64,000 nucleotides of DNA, taken from JAOUJD01 sp963811265. Its GTDB lineage: Bacteria; Pseudomonadota; Gammaproteobacteria; Burkholderiales; Burkholderiaceae_F. Where the stretch lies: NCBI GenBank assembly GCA_963811265.1, contig CAWEQS010000020.1, positions 116,063-180,062 of the forward strand. The letters run 5' to 3'. This document shows positions 43,688-52,485 of the stretch, piece after piece; the first letter of the stretch is position 1, and the number at the start of each line of letters is the position of its first letter. Made by a program: the position numbers and the translations under genes. Under the pieces are notes generated by a model. That model worked only from the letters and a program-made list of their open reading frames with translations. It searched no databases and had not been told where the DNA came from.

Positions 43688-44524
43688 GTGCCCTCACTCT
43701 TCTACTTCGCCGGCGCCATCGTGACGTTGTTCGCCCTTCTGCACTGGGTGCGACGACGTGCCGAATTCATGCGCGGGGAGTCGGCCGAGCGCGAGCAGCG
43801 AGCGATGGAGGTGGTCCTGGCCGCTGGAGCCGGGGCCTCGGTCGCCGATCCGGTTCCGGCAGCTGCGGGCCACGCCTCGCCTCCTGCCTTCGCCGCGGGC
43901 ACGACCCTGAAGACCCCTTCGCGGCTCGCGCCTGTCAGCACCGCGGCGAACGCACCGGAACTCGCGGCCGCGGGCATGGACCCGATCGAGGAACTCATTT
44001 CGCACATCGTCGCGGAGCCGGCACAGACGAAGCAGCCGGCTGCCGTTCCGGAGCGGCCGCGCCTGCGCAGGTGGGCGGTGCCGTTGTCGGTGCGCTACCC
44101 ATCCGAGGCGGATTCGATCGCCGCGGGCGTGCCGCTGCGCGAACTGGTGATCGCCTGGTACGAGTCGCGCGGCTACCGCGGGTCGCCGGCGTCGCCGGCC
44201 ATCTGGCCGATCGAACTCGTCCTCAGGCACCGCGACGACGCCGCGCGCGCCTACGCATTCGTTGTGCAGAACGATTACGTGTCGGTGGACCGCATCACCG
44301 CCCTGATCGAACAGGCGCGCGAGATCGGGATGCTGCGGGTCGCGATCGTCGCCGAGGCGGGCTACGAGCGCGGCGCGAAGGCCATCGCGCGCAAGAAACA
44401 CGTGCGGCTGATCGATCGCACGACGATGGAGGCCGAGTTCCTGGCGCTCGAACTTCCGGTCGCCGCGAAGATCATCGGCATGGCGCGCAAGCGCGCCGCC
44501 GAGTCCGTGCCAGCCGCTGCCTGA
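43688..44524 (+). CDS. Membrane-anchored protein with possible restriction-endonuclease-like domain
   Basis: A 278 aa protein, start most likely GTG 43688. An N-terminal helix (FYFAGAIVTLFALLHWVRRR) anchors it, followed by about 90 residues of Ala/Pro-rich linker and a C-terminal domain of about 150. That domain (LRELVIAWYESRGYRGS, then IELVLRHRDDAARAYAFVVQ, then REIGMLRVAIVAEAGY) has the order seen in Mrr-like restriction-endonuclease folds: helix, beta hairpin, core strand, helix, strand. The catalytic Lys of the (D/E)xK signature is not visible (VVQ where a Lys would be expected), so activity is doubtful. Assignment is tentative. Confidence 0.55.
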   Translation: MPSLFYFAGAIVTLFALLHWVRRRAEFMRGESAEREQRAMEVVLAAGAGASVADPVPAAAGHASPPAFAAGTTLKTPSRLAPVSTAANAPELAAAGMDPIEELISHIVAEPAQTKQPAAVPERPRLRRWAVPLSVRYPSEADSIAAGVPLRELVIAWYESRGYRGSPASPAIWPIELVLRHRDDAARAYAFVVQNDYVSVDRITALIEQAREIGMLRVAIVAEAGYERGAKAIARKKHVRLIDRTTMEAEFLALELPVAAKIIGMARKRAAESVPAAA

Positions 44525-44534
44525 GCATCGCCCG

Positions 44535-45623
44535 TCAGGCGCGCGGGGCGAGCCGGACCGGAATCCGGCGCGACCCGAAACTCCCCTCGAAGCGCTCGAA
44601 CCGCCCCGCGAGCGGGTTCGTGCAGTGCGGGCAGCGCCCGTCGTCCGTCACGTCGTAGCGCAGGATGCGGTGCCAGTCGCGCACGATCAGCGCGGCGTGG
44701 CACTCCGCGCAGAACGTGGTCCCGCCTTCCGTGTCGTGCACGTTGCCGGTGTAGACGTGCTTCAGCCCTTCCTCGTGCGCGATCCGTCGCGCGCGCATCA
44801 GCGTCGTGCCCGGTGTCGCGGGGACGTCGTCGAGCTTGTAGTCCGGATGGAACGCCGTGAAGTGCAGCGGAACCCGCGGACCGAGCTCGGAGGCGATCCA
44901 CGCGCTCATGCGGCGCAGTTCGTCGTCCGAGTCGTTCTTGCCGGGAATCAGCAGCGTCGTGATCTCGGTCCAGCAGCCGGTCTCGCGCACCAGGTACCGG
45001 AGCGTGTCGAGCACCGGCTGCAGGTGCGCGCCGGTGAGCTTGAAGTAGAAGTCGTCGGTGAACGCCTTCAGGTCGACGTTGGCGGCGTCCATCACCTCGA
45101 AGAACGCGCGGCGCGGCGCGGCGTGGATGTAGCCGGCGGTCACGGCCACCGTCTTGATGCCGGCCGCGTGGCAGGCGCGCGCGGTGTCGATCGCGTACTC
45201 GGCGAAGATCACCGGGTCGTTGTAGGTGAACGCGACGCTGCGGCACCCCGTGGCGGCTGCGGCCTCGGCGATCGCCTCGGGCGACGCGCGGTCCATCAGC
45301 CGGTCCATGTCGCGGCTCTTCGAGATGTCCCAGTTCTGGCAGAACTTGCACGCCAGGTTGCAGCCCGCCGTGCCGAACGACAGCACCGAGCTGCCCGGAT
45401 GGAAGTGGTTCAGCGGCTTCTTCTCGATCGGGTCGACGCAGAAGCCCGACGAACGCCCGTACGTCGTCAGGACCATCGCGTCGCCGCTGCGCTGGCGCAC
45501 GAAGCACTGGCCGCGCTGGCCCTCGTGCAGCTTGCAGTCGCGCGGGCACAGGTCGCACTGCAGGCGACCGTCCGGCAGCGCGTGCCACCACAGCGCGGGG
45601 TGCGAGGTCTCGATCGCCGTCAT
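44535..45623 (-). CDS. amrS: AmmeMemoRadiSam system radical SAM enzyme
   Basis: Radical SAM protein of 362 aa, relative of pyruvate formate-lyase activating enzymes. The iron-sulfur motif is Cys88, Cys92, Cys95 in GTAGCNLACKFCQNW. Extra Cys pairs at the N-terminus (CDLCPRDC, residues 23-30) and C-terminus (CAECH, CPHC) could bind further metal. It always occurs with MEMO1- and AMMECR1-like proteins, and here its start overlaps the gene for the fusion of both by four bases. The reaction is unknown. Confidence 0.93.
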   Translation of the reverse strand: MTAIETSHPALWWHALPDGRLQCDLCPRDCKLHEGQRGQCFVRQRSGDAMVLTTYGRSSGFCVDPIEKKPLNHFHPGSSVLSFGTAGCNLACKFCQNWDISKSRDMDRLMDRASPEAIAEAAAATGCRSVAFTYNDPVIFAEYAIDTARACHAAGIKTVAVTAGYIHAAPRRAFFEVMDAANVDLKAFTDDFYFKLTGAHLQPVLDTLRYLVRETGCWTEITTLLIPGKNDSDDELRRMSAWIASELGPRVPLHFTAFHPDYKLDDVPATPGTTLMRARRIAHEEGLKHVYTGNVHDTEGGTTFCAECHAALIVRDWHRILRYDVTDDGRCPHCTNPLAGRFERFEGSFGSRRIPVRLAPRA

Positions 45624-47020
45624 CGTTCGCTCCACTTCTCCACCGCGTAGCAGGACACGCGGATCTCGTCCGACCAGAAGTCGGGCGGCAGGCCTGCCTT
45701 GGCCTTCAGGTGACGCAGGAAGTCCCGCGCGTCGGGCAGCTGATCCCACACCTGTGGCAGGAACGTCGACCGATGGCGGCCGTACTCGAGCACGAGGCCG
45801 TGGCGGCGCGCCTCGACCTGCCGCGTGAGGTCCTCCTCGCCGGTGAATGACAGCGGCTCAGGGGTCGACAGCAGCGACACTTCGATCGAGAGCCCGGCCA
45901 GTTCCTTCTCGCTCAGCGGCTCGAACCGCGGGTCGCGCAGGGCCGCGTTGCGCGCGTTGCGCACCACGTCGTGACGCAGCGGGTGTTCGGCCTCCAGCGT
46001 GCCGATGCAGCCCCGCAGTTCGCCGTCGAGCCGGAGCGTCACGAAAGTGGCGCCAGGCTCGTCGAGGAACGGCGCGTCGGGCAGCGCTGCGCCCGGCGCA
46101 CGGAACAGCGACTCGATCGCGTGACGTGCGTGCGCCAGAAGCACCTGGCCGCGGTCGGCAGGCCGTTCGCTCGAATCCGACATGTCCTCTTCGTCCGCTT
46201 CGGCGGCCGTGTCCCGGTCGTCGGCAGTGAAGGTGACGGAGGCATAGCCAACGACGCGGTCGCGATCTCCCGCCGTATCGCCTGAACTGCATGCGGCAAG
46301 CAGGCGCGGGCGCAGGCGACGACGGCGTGCCACGTGCATCAGCGCATTGATCGGGGTCGCGCCACAGGCCTGCTCATGATCGAGTTCCGGGCCGAGTGCG
46401 AGCACCTGCGCGAGGGTCGCGGCGTCCACCCGGCGCGCGGTGTCGTACGGCAGGTAGTGAGAGAGATCGGAGCTGACGACGATCAGCGTTTCGGGACCGC
46501 CCCACACGCGTTCCAGCACGGCGGCGACTTCGTCCGGCGTGGCGTCGCCGACGACGAGGGGCACCAGCGTGAAGTCCTCGAGCACTTCCTGCAGGAACGG
46601 CAGCTGGACCTCGAGCGCGTGCTCCGCCGCGTGCGCGCGGTCGCTCCGCACGACGTGCGGTTCCGCGGCCAGTTCGTCGAGCACGGCGCGATCGAGGTCG
46701 ACCGGCCCGAGCGGCGTCTCGAAGCGATCGACCGAAGGAATGGCGACGCCGCGCACCGCCACGCGATGCGCGGGTCCGATCACGACGACCCGGCGCACCT
46801 GCGCCGCGATCCGGCGCAGCGTTGCGTAGGCGCGCGCGGCCGTGGATCCGGAGTAGACATAGCCGGCGTGCGGAACGATCAGGACCTTCGGTGCGACCCC
46901 GTCGCCGGGGCCGGCCTCGGCGAGGAACTCGCGCACGCTGTCGCGCAGCGCCTCGGGCGAGCCGGGGTAGAACATGCCCGCAACCGCGGCGGGTCGCGTC
47001 ACTGCAGATGTCGGATTCAC
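45620..47020 (-). CDS. amrB: AmmeMemoRadiSam system protein B-A fusion (MEMO1 + AMMECR1)
   Basis: A 466 aa two-domain protein. Residues 1-270 are a MEMO1-like dioxygenase-fold domain (AGMFYPGSPEALRDSVREFL, VPHAGYVYSGSTAARAY, VVSSDLSHYLPYD with metal-ligand His). Residues 285-460 are an AMMECR1 domain (DEPGATFVTLRLDGELRGCI near 320). The two are usually separate AmrB and AmrA proteins; the fusion fixes a 1:1 ratio. Its stop overlaps the start of amrS, so the three activities are made together. Confidence 0.93.
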   Translation of the reverse strand: MNPTSAVTRPAAVAGMFYPGSPEALRDSVREFLAEAGPGDGVAPKVLIVPHAGYVYSGSTAARAYATLRRIAAQVRRVVVIGPAHRVAVRGVAIPSVDRFETPLGPVDLDRAVLDELAAEPHVVRSDRAHAAEHALEVQLPFLQEVLEDFTLVPLVVGDATPDEVAAVLERVWGGPETLIVVSSDLSHYLPYDTARRVDAATLAQVLALGPELDHEQACGATPINALMHVARRRRLRPRLLAACSSGDTAGDRDRVVGYASVTFTADDRDTAAEADEEDMSDSSERPADRGQVLLAHARHAIESLFRAPGAALPDAPFLDEPGATFVTLRLDGELRGCIGTLEAEHPLRHDVVRNARNAALRDPRFEPLSEKELAGLSIEVSLLSTPEPLSFTGEEDLTRQVEARRHGLVLEYGRHRSTFLPQVWDQLPDARDFLRHLKAKAGLPPDFWSDEIRVSCYAVEKWSER

Positions 47021-47125
47021 GGGCGGCCTCCCTGCATGCCGCGGAAGTACAACTTATGACATCGGAGGTGAGGGCGCATGCCGGCCTTTCAACCAGCCGC
47101 GGTGCCCGACTGCCGAGGAGTCGAT

Positions 47126-47359
47126 CTAGCGCCGGTCTTCGAGCGCGGCGAGGCGCGCCTCGAGTTCGTCAAGCTTGGCGCGCGCCCGCGCGAGCACCTT
47201 GGCCTGCGTGTCGAACTCCTCGCGAGTGACGAGTTCGAGTCGCGCGAACTGCTGCGTCAGCAGCGCCTTGAGGTTCTTCTGCAGGTCCGCGGCCGGCGTC
47301 GCCTCCACAAGCGCCGAGAGGCGCTGCTGCAGATCGTCCAGGAACGGAGCCTTGTCCAT
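47126..47359 (-). CDS. ubiK: UbiK (BMFP domain) accessory factor
   Basis: A 77 aa coiled-coil protein that assists ubiquinone synthesis in proteobacteria through UbiJ. The family layout is present: MDKAPFLDDLQQRLSALVEA at the N-terminus and a heptad-rich C-terminal helix (VLARARAKLDELEARLAALE). It is divergent from the porin-glnK-amtB operon, with the NtrC and sigma-54 sites in the gap. Confidence 0.9.
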   Translation of the reverse strand: MDKAPFLDDLQQRLSALVEATPAADLQKNLKALLTQQFARLELVTREEFDTQAKVLARARAKLDELEARLAALEDRR

Positions 47360-47457
47360 GAGAGCGTGATCGGAGGGGTCGCTGGAGAGGTGCTTTCGAC
47401 TGCAGAAGGCAGTCTAGCAGCGCGATCCGGCGCATTGCTCCGCGCCCGTGCGGCCAC

Positions 47458-47472
47458 GCACCGCAATAGTGC
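47458..47472 (+). promoter_or_regulatory. NtrC-type enhancer dyad
   Basis: GCACCGCAATAGTGC, that is GCAC-N7-GTGC, matching the core of the NtrC consensus dyad. It lies 62 bases upstream of the sigma-54 promoter, a usual enhancer distance. A degenerate second copy (GCAC-N7-AAGC) begins at 47500. Confidence 0.6.
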
Positions 47473-47533
47473 GCGGTCCATGCGCTTTCCCCGAGACATG
47501 CACCGGTTCGAAGCGGTTTTGGCGCTGCAGCAA

Positions 47534-47549
47534 TTGGCACGCATGTTGC
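47534..47549 (+). promoter_or_regulatory. Sigma-54 promoter of porin-glnK-amtB operon
   Basis: TTGGCACGCATGTTGC: TGGCAC-N5-TTGC, perfect -24/-12 elements with exact spacing. It lies 55 bases upstream of the porin start. With the NtrC-type dyad it predicts induction by nitrogen limitation. Confidence 0.85.
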
Positions 47550-47603
47550 GTTGAAGGAGCCCGAGCCAGTGCTCCCAACCAACATACCTAGGGGAAGGAA
47601 ACC

Positions 47604-48407
47604 ATGAAGAAAGTCCTGATCTCTGCTGCGGTCGCCGCCGCCTGCTCGACGCCGTTTGCCGTGCTGGCGCAGGCCGCGCCCGCCGCACCGGCCAAGGTCG
47701 AGCCCGAGTACACGATCACCGGCAACGCCGGCCTGTTCAGCGACTACCGGTTCCGCGGCTACTCGCAGACCGACTACAACCCGGCCCTCCAGGGCGGCTT
47801 CGACTTCGCGCACAAGTCCGGTTTCTACCTGGGCAACTGGAACTCGAACGTCAACTCGAACGCTGTACAACGGCGCCAGCCTCGAGATGGACTTCTATGG
47901 CGGCTACAAGGCGACCTTCGGCGACTTCGGCCTCGACATCGGCACGCATCTACTACTACTACCCCGGGACGGGACAGACAGCTCGCCTGGCGTCGACGCC
48001 AAGAACTGGGAGGCCTACATCGGCGGTTCGTACGGCCCGGTGTCGCTGAAGTACTTCTACTCGTTCACGGACTTCTTCGGCCTGAAAGCGGGCGCTCGGC
48101 GCCGGGCATCAACACGAAGGGCTCGCAGTACCTCGACCTCACCGGCACGTTCGACCTCGGCAGCGGCTTCGGCATCGTCGCTCACGTCGGCATGCAGAAG
48201 GTCAAGAACGGCGAGCAGCTCGGCATGGTCGAACGACAGCCGTCTACGACTACAAGCTCGGCGTGACCTACGACATCGCCGGCTCGGGCTGGATCGCCGG
48301 CCTGGCGGTCGTCGGCACCAGCGAGAAGAACGCCGTTCCTGGTCTCCGACCTGTCCGAGGGCGCCGGCAAGACCAGCGTCGTCGTCTCGATCACGAAATC
48401 GTTCTGA
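47604..48407 (+). pseudogene. TorF-family putative porin, several frame changes
   Basis: Outer-membrane barrel of a family usually encoded next to glnK-amtB. The signal peptide ends at AVLAQAA, and the barrel starts ITGNAGLFSDYRFRGYSQTD, a diagnostic segment. Later strands appear in changing frames: YNGASLEMDFYGGYKATFGD, GSYGPVSLKYFYSFTDFFG, YLDLTGTFDLGSGFGIVAHV, YDIAGSGWIAGLAVVGTSEK and a C-terminus VSITKSF with terminal Phe. Frame changes fall near 47862, 47948, 47975, 48095, 48235 and 48335. Six indels in 800 bases while glnK next door has none is unusual. The barrel order is intact, so error is likely, but a decayed gene is not excluded. Confidence 0.85.
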
Positions 48408-48428
48408 TCACCACCGGAACCAGTCCAC

Positions 48429-48767
48429 ATGAAACTGATTACCGCCATCATCAAGCCGTTCAAGCTTGACGAGGTGCGTGAGGCGCTGTCCGCCGTCGGC
48501 GTGCAGGGCATCACCGTCACCGAGGTCAAGGGCTTCGGCCGGCAGAAGGGCCACACCGAGCTGTATCGCGGCGCGGAGTACGTGGTCGATTTCCTCCCCA
48601 AGGTGAAGATCGAGGCCGCGATCGCCGACGACATGGCCGAGCGCGCGATCGAGGCCATCGAAGGCTCGGCGCGCACCGGCAAGATCGGCGACGGCAAGAT
48701 CTTCGTCTATGACCTCGAGCAGGTCGTCCGCATCCGCACCGGCGAGACCGGCAAGGACGCGCTCTAA
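48429..48767 (+). CDS. glnK: PII nitrogen-regulatory protein GlnK
   Basis: Trimeric nitrogen signal protein that binds ATP, ADP and 2-oxoglutarate and plugs AmtB. The 112 aa length and T-loop are canonical: the uridylylated Tyr51 in TELYRGAEY and the 2-oxoglutarate region GFGRQKGH. It starts 21 bases after the porin stop and 17 bases before the amtB start. Expression from the upstream sigma-54 promoter is predicted. Confidence 0.97.
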   Translation: MKLITAIIKPFKLDEVREALSAVGVQGITVTEVKGFGRQKGHTELYRGAEYVVDFLPKVKIEAAIADDMAERAIEAIEGSARTGKIGDGKIFVYDLEQVVRIRTGETGKDAL

Positions 48768-48784
48768 ACACGATGAGGATGAAG

Positions 48785-50363
48785 ATGAAGAAAAGTCTAT
48801 TGACTCTCCTCGCCGCGGGAGCGCTCGCGTTCGGCGCGCTGACCTCCACCGCTCTTCGCACAGGGCGGCGGTCCCACGCACGGCGACGGCATGAAGATGG
48901 AACCGGCCAAGGCGGAAGCGCCGAAGGCCGATGCCGCCGCTCCGGCGGCCGCACCAGCCGCCGCACCCGCCGCGGCTGCAACCGAGGCGAAAGCCGACGC
49001 TGCGCCGGCAGCCGCCGCCGCGGCCGACGCGCCGAAGCCGCCCAACGTCAACAAGGGCGACACGGCGTTCATGTACGTCGCGACCATCATGGTCATCCTG
49101 ATGACCATCCCGGGCCTCGCGCTGTTCTACGGCGGACTGGTCCGCTCGAAGAACATGCTGTCGGTGCTGATGCAGGTGTTCGTGGTCTTCGCCCTGATCA
49201 CCGTGCTGTGGGTGATCTACGGCTACTCGGTGGCCTTCACGGGCGGCTCTCCGTTCTTCGGCGGGCTATCGAAGATGTTCCTGTCGGGCGTGACCCCCGA
49301 GTCCGCGGCGGCCACGTTCAGCAAGGACACCTACATCCCCGAGCTGCTGTTCGTCGCCTTCCAGGGCACGTTCGCGGCGATCACCTGCGCGCTGATCGTC
49401 GGCGCGTATGCGGAACGGATGAAGTTCTCGGCCGTGCTGCTGTTCATGGTCATCTGGTTCACGTTCAGCTACCTGCCGATGGCGCACATGGTGTGGTACT
49501 GGGACGGCCCGGACGCGATCAAGGACGACGCCACGCTCAAGGCCGTCGGCGACGCCGCCGGGTGGCTGTGGGCCAAGGGCGCGCTCGACTTCGCCGGCGG
49601 CACGGTGGTCCACATCAACGCCGGTATCGCAGGCCTGGTCTGCGCCTACTTCCTCGGCAAGCGCGTCGGCTACGGCCGCGAGTCGATGGCGCCGCACAGC
49701 CTGACGCTGACGATGGTCGGTGCCGCGCTGCTGTGGGTGGGCTGGTTCGGCTTCAACGCCGGCTCCAACCTGGAAGCCAACGGCGTCGCCGCCCTCGCGT
49801 TCGTCAACACGCTGCTTGCCACCGCTGCCGCGGTCCTGTCCTGGATCTTCGTCGAGTGGATGGTCAAGGGCAAGCCCTCGATGCTGGGTGGCGCGTCCGG
49901 TGCGGTCGCCGGCCTCGTCGCGATCACCCCGGCCTGCGGCTTCGTCGGCGTGATGGGCGCGCTCGTGATCGGCCTGGCGGCCGGCGCGATCTGCTTCTGG
50001 GGCGTCACCGGCCTGAAGAAGATGCTCGGCGCGGACGACGCGCTCGACGTCTTCGGCGTGCACGGTGTCGGCGGCATCGTGGGGGCGCTGCTGACCGGCG
50101 TCTTCGCCTCGCCTTCGCTCGGCGGCCTCGGCATCTGCAACTACATCACCAACAAGTGCGGCGACGCGGCGGACTTCCCCGGCATCGGCGCGCAGTTGTG
50201 GATCCAGTTCCAGGGCGTGCTGACGGCCATCGTGCTGTCCGCGATCGTTTCCTACGTGGCCCTGCTGATCGTCAAGGCAATCACCGGCGTGCGTGTGACC
50301 GAGGAAGAGGAACGCGAAGGCCTCGACACCACGTACCACGGCGAGTCGGCCTACAAGATGTGA
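48785..50363 (+). CDS. amtB: Ammonium transporter AmtB with Ala/Pro-rich leader (frame change near 48862)
   Basis: Trimeric inner-membrane ammonium channel. ATG 48785, preceded by GAGGA, gives a cleavable signal (KKSLLTLLAAGALAFGALTS). One extra base near 48862 shifts the frame; the protein then continues from FAQGGG. About 55 residues of Ala/Pro/Lys (EAPKADAAAPAAAPAAAPAA) precede the first helix, MYVATIMVILMTIPGLALFY. Conserved pore His residues occur in TVVHINAGIAGLV and VFGVHGVGGIVGALL. It ends FLAG-free in YHGESAYKM. Two terminator hairpins follow. Confidence 0.93.
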
Positions 50364-50367
50364 GGAC

Positions 50368-50399
50368 GGGCCCGGCGGCCGCCGGGCCCCTGCCTTTTG
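50368..50399 (+). terminator. Hairpin immediately after amtB
   Basis: Nine-base-pair GC stem (GGGCCCGGC with its complement) around GGCC, followed by CTGCCTTTTGG, starting five bases after the amtB stop. The T-run is short. Confidence 0.6.
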
Positions 50400-50452
50400 G
50401 TTGTGTCTCCCTAGCTCGCCGGACTCATCGGTCCACAGAGGCGAACTTTCAA

Positions 50453-50480
50453 CGGGCACCTTCGGGTGCCCGCTTTTTTT
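50453..50480 (+). terminator. Rho-independent terminator downstream of amtB
   Basis: Stem CGGGCACC / GGTGCCCG closed by the stable TTCG tetraloop, then CTTTTTTTGG. This is a textbook terminator, about 90 bases after the amtB stop, ending the nitrogen operon. Confidence 0.9.
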
Positions 50481-50499
50481 GGCGGCGTCGAGGGTGTAC

Positions 50500-50520
50500 G
50501 CGATCGGCTGCGCCGATCGC
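50500..50520. repeat. Palindromic hairpin
   Basis: GCGATCGGC / GCCGATCGC with loop TGC, a perfect nine-base-pair stem, 20 bases after the terminator. There is no T-run, so it is not an obvious terminator. Confidence 0.6.
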
Positions 50521-50715
50521 ACGTGCACTCGACGGCACGCGAGCTGCGCTCGCGCTTGGGTCAGTCGGCCGGGCTTCGGAGCGGCCGGGCGCCCGACCGA
50601 ATCTCAAAGGCGACGGCACCCACCCGGCCTCCCGCCGGGCGGGAGGAGAGTGGCACCCCTCCCCAGCCCCTCCCCGCCAGGCGGTGAGGGGAAAACCGTC
50701 CCGTGCATGCAGCAG

Positions 50716-50951
50716 TGCAGCGGCCAGCGGGGCGCGGCCGGCCCGATTTCCGGGGCGGCGAGCAGCGCAGGACCGAGGTCGGCGCGCGCCAGCGCGCTTC
50801 GTGTCTGACTTGCCGCGGCATGTTTGAGCGGAGTTCGCGCAGCGAACGCAGCGAGTCCCGCGGCAGACCTCGGGCCGAGCAGCGCAGCGAAGTCGGCGCA
50901 AAGCGCCGACCGCCCCGGATGAGGCCCGGCCGCGCCCCGCTGGCCGCTGCA
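50716..50951. repeat. 26-base perfect inverted repeat with 184-base spacer
   Basis: The arm at 50716-50741 (beginning TGCAGCGGCCAGCGGGGC) is the exact reverse complement of 50926-50951. The spacer has short direct repeats of the GCAGCGAA type. No transposase frame lies inside, so it is not a complete insertion sequence; a non-autonomous element or a paired intergenic repeat is possible. Confidence 0.65.
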
Positions 50952-51134
50952 CGGAGCCACCGGCATCCGAAGCCCCCAGCCCGCGACCTCAGCCCCCACG
51001 TTCCCGCGCCCCCGCCCCGCCCAGAACACGCGTAGCGGACCCCGACTCGTCCCCGCCAAGGTGCAGGCTAAACTCCCTGTCCCAATGGCTCCGGCCCGCG
51101 GCGGGTCCGCGCGGGCGCCGCAAGCGAGTTCGAA

Positions 51135-52475
51135 GTGTCGCTTCCCGCCGTTCCCCACCTGGTTACCGCCCAGTCCGGCCCCCTGCTGGATCTCGAGCAG
51201 CGCATCCTCGACGCGCTGCCGACGATCGAACGCTGGTTCCGGCTGCAGTGGCTGGACCACGCGCCGCCGTTCTACGGCTCGGTCGACCTGCGCAACGCCG
51301 GCTACAAGCTGGCGCCGGTCGACATGAACCTGTTCCCGGGCGGATTCAACAACCTGTCCGACGAAATGCTGCCGGCCGCGGTACAGGCCGCCGGCCACGC
51401 GATCGAACGGCTGTGTCCTGACGCGCGCAACCTGCTGCTGGTTCCCGAACGCCACACGCGCAACCTCTACTACCTCACCAACGTCGCCCGCCTCGTCCGG
51501 ATCCTGCGGCAGACCGGCGTCGAAGTGCGGGTCGGCACGCTCGCCGACGAGGTCACGCAGCGCACGCCGATCGAGCTGCCGAACGGCGAGACCCTGGTGC
51601 TCGAGCCGCTGGTCCGCGACGGCGACCGCCTCGGGGTCGAAGGATTCAACCCGTGCGTCGTGCTGCTGAACAACGACCTGTCCGCCGGCATCCCGGCGAT
51701 CCTGCGCGGACTCGATCCGGGCCAGGTCCTCGTGCCGCCGCTGCAGGCCGGCTGGGCCGTGCGGCGCAAGTCGAACCACTTCGCGGCGTACGACCAGGTG
51801 GCCGCGGAGTTCTCGAAGCTGATCGGCATCGATCCCTGGCTGATCAACCCGTACTTCGGGCGCTGCGGCCAGGTGAATTTCCACGAGCGCGCGGGCGAGG
51901 AGTGCGTCGCCAGCAACGTCGACTTCGTCATCGAGCGGATGAAGGAGAAGTATCGCGAGCACGGCATCACCGACACGCCGTACGTGGTGGTGAAGGCCGA
52001 CGCCGGCACCTACGGCATGGGCGTGATGACGGTGCGCGACTCCGAGGAGATGCGCGGCCTGAACCGCAAGCAGCGCAACAAGATGGCGGTCGTGAAGGAA
52101 GGCCTGGCGGTCACCGAGGTGATCATCCAGGAGGGCGTGCCGACGCGCGAAGACGTCGACGGCGCCGCGGCCGAGCCGGTCGTCTACATGATGGACCACT
52201 CGGTGGTCGGCGGCTTCTACCGCGTGCACACCGAGCGGGGCCGCGACGAGAACCTGAACGCGCCCGGCATGCACTTCGTGCCGCTGGCGTTCGCGGCGAG
52301 CTGCAACCTGCCCGACTGCCGGGCGGCCGCCGCCGGCAGCGCGCCGAACCGCTTCTACTCGTACGGTGTCGTCGCGCGCCTGGCGCTGCTGGCGGCGTCG
52401 ATCGAACTCGAGAGCACGGCGTCGCGGGTGCAGGAAGCGCCATCGGCGCCGCTGGCCGCCGCCCTTGCCGGCTGA
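51135..52475 (+). CDS. gshA: Glutamate-cysteine ligase (proteobacterial ferrooxidans-type)
   Basis: First step of glutathione synthesis. The 446 aa protein belongs to the GshA family found in betaproteobacteria and acidithiobacilli, unlike E. coli GshA. Features: VDLRNAGYKLAPVDMNLFPG near residue 50, VVLLNNDLSAG, LINPYFGRCGQVNF and VVVKADAGTYGMGVMTV. The start is GTG 51135, which fits the family N-terminus; no strong ribosome site is visible. gshB follows ten bases later. Confidence 0.93.
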   Translation: MSLPAVPHLVTAQSGPLLDLEQRILDALPTIERWFRLQWLDHAPPFYGSVDLRNAGYKLAPVDMNLFPGGFNNLSDEMLPAAVQAAGHAIERLCPDARNLLLVPERHTRNLYYLTNVARLVRILRQTGVEVRVGTLADEVTQRTPIELPNGETLVLEPLVRDGDRLGVEGFNPCVVLLNNDLSAGIPAILRGLDPGQVLVPPLQAGWAVRRKSNHFAAYDQVAAEFSKLIGIDPWLINPYFGRCGQVNFHERAGEECVASNVDFVIERMKEKYREHGITDTPYVVVKADAGTYGMGVMTVRDSEEMRGLNRKQRNKMAVVKEGLAVTEVIIQEGVPTREDVDGAAAEPVVYMMDHSVVGGFYRVHTERGRDENLNAPGMHFVPLAFAASCNLPDCRAAAAGSAPNRFYSYGVVARLALLAASIELESTASRVQEAPSAPLAAALAG

Positions 52476-52485
52476 TCGTCACGCG

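Larger units (their letters stand above)
50481..51134. other. Non-coding repeat-rich island between amtB and gshA
   Basis: About 650 bases without a credible gene: open frames here give low-complexity Arg/Ser/Ala translations and no start with a ribosome site. It contains a hairpin (50500-50520), a widely spaced 26-base inverted repeat and GC-rich patches such as CCTCCCGCCGGGCGGGAGG. It also shares a 14-base sequence with the repeat at 34160-34173. The composition resembles intergenic repeats common in high-GC betaproteobacteria. Confidence 0.6.

Noticed and set aside
50481..51134. CRISPR array
   Set aside because: The repeats are few, unequal and not regularly spaced, and no cas gene is present in the window.
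50481..51134. Small genes in the repeat island
   Set aside because: Frames give low-complexity Arg/Ser/Ala strings without ribosome sites or similarity.
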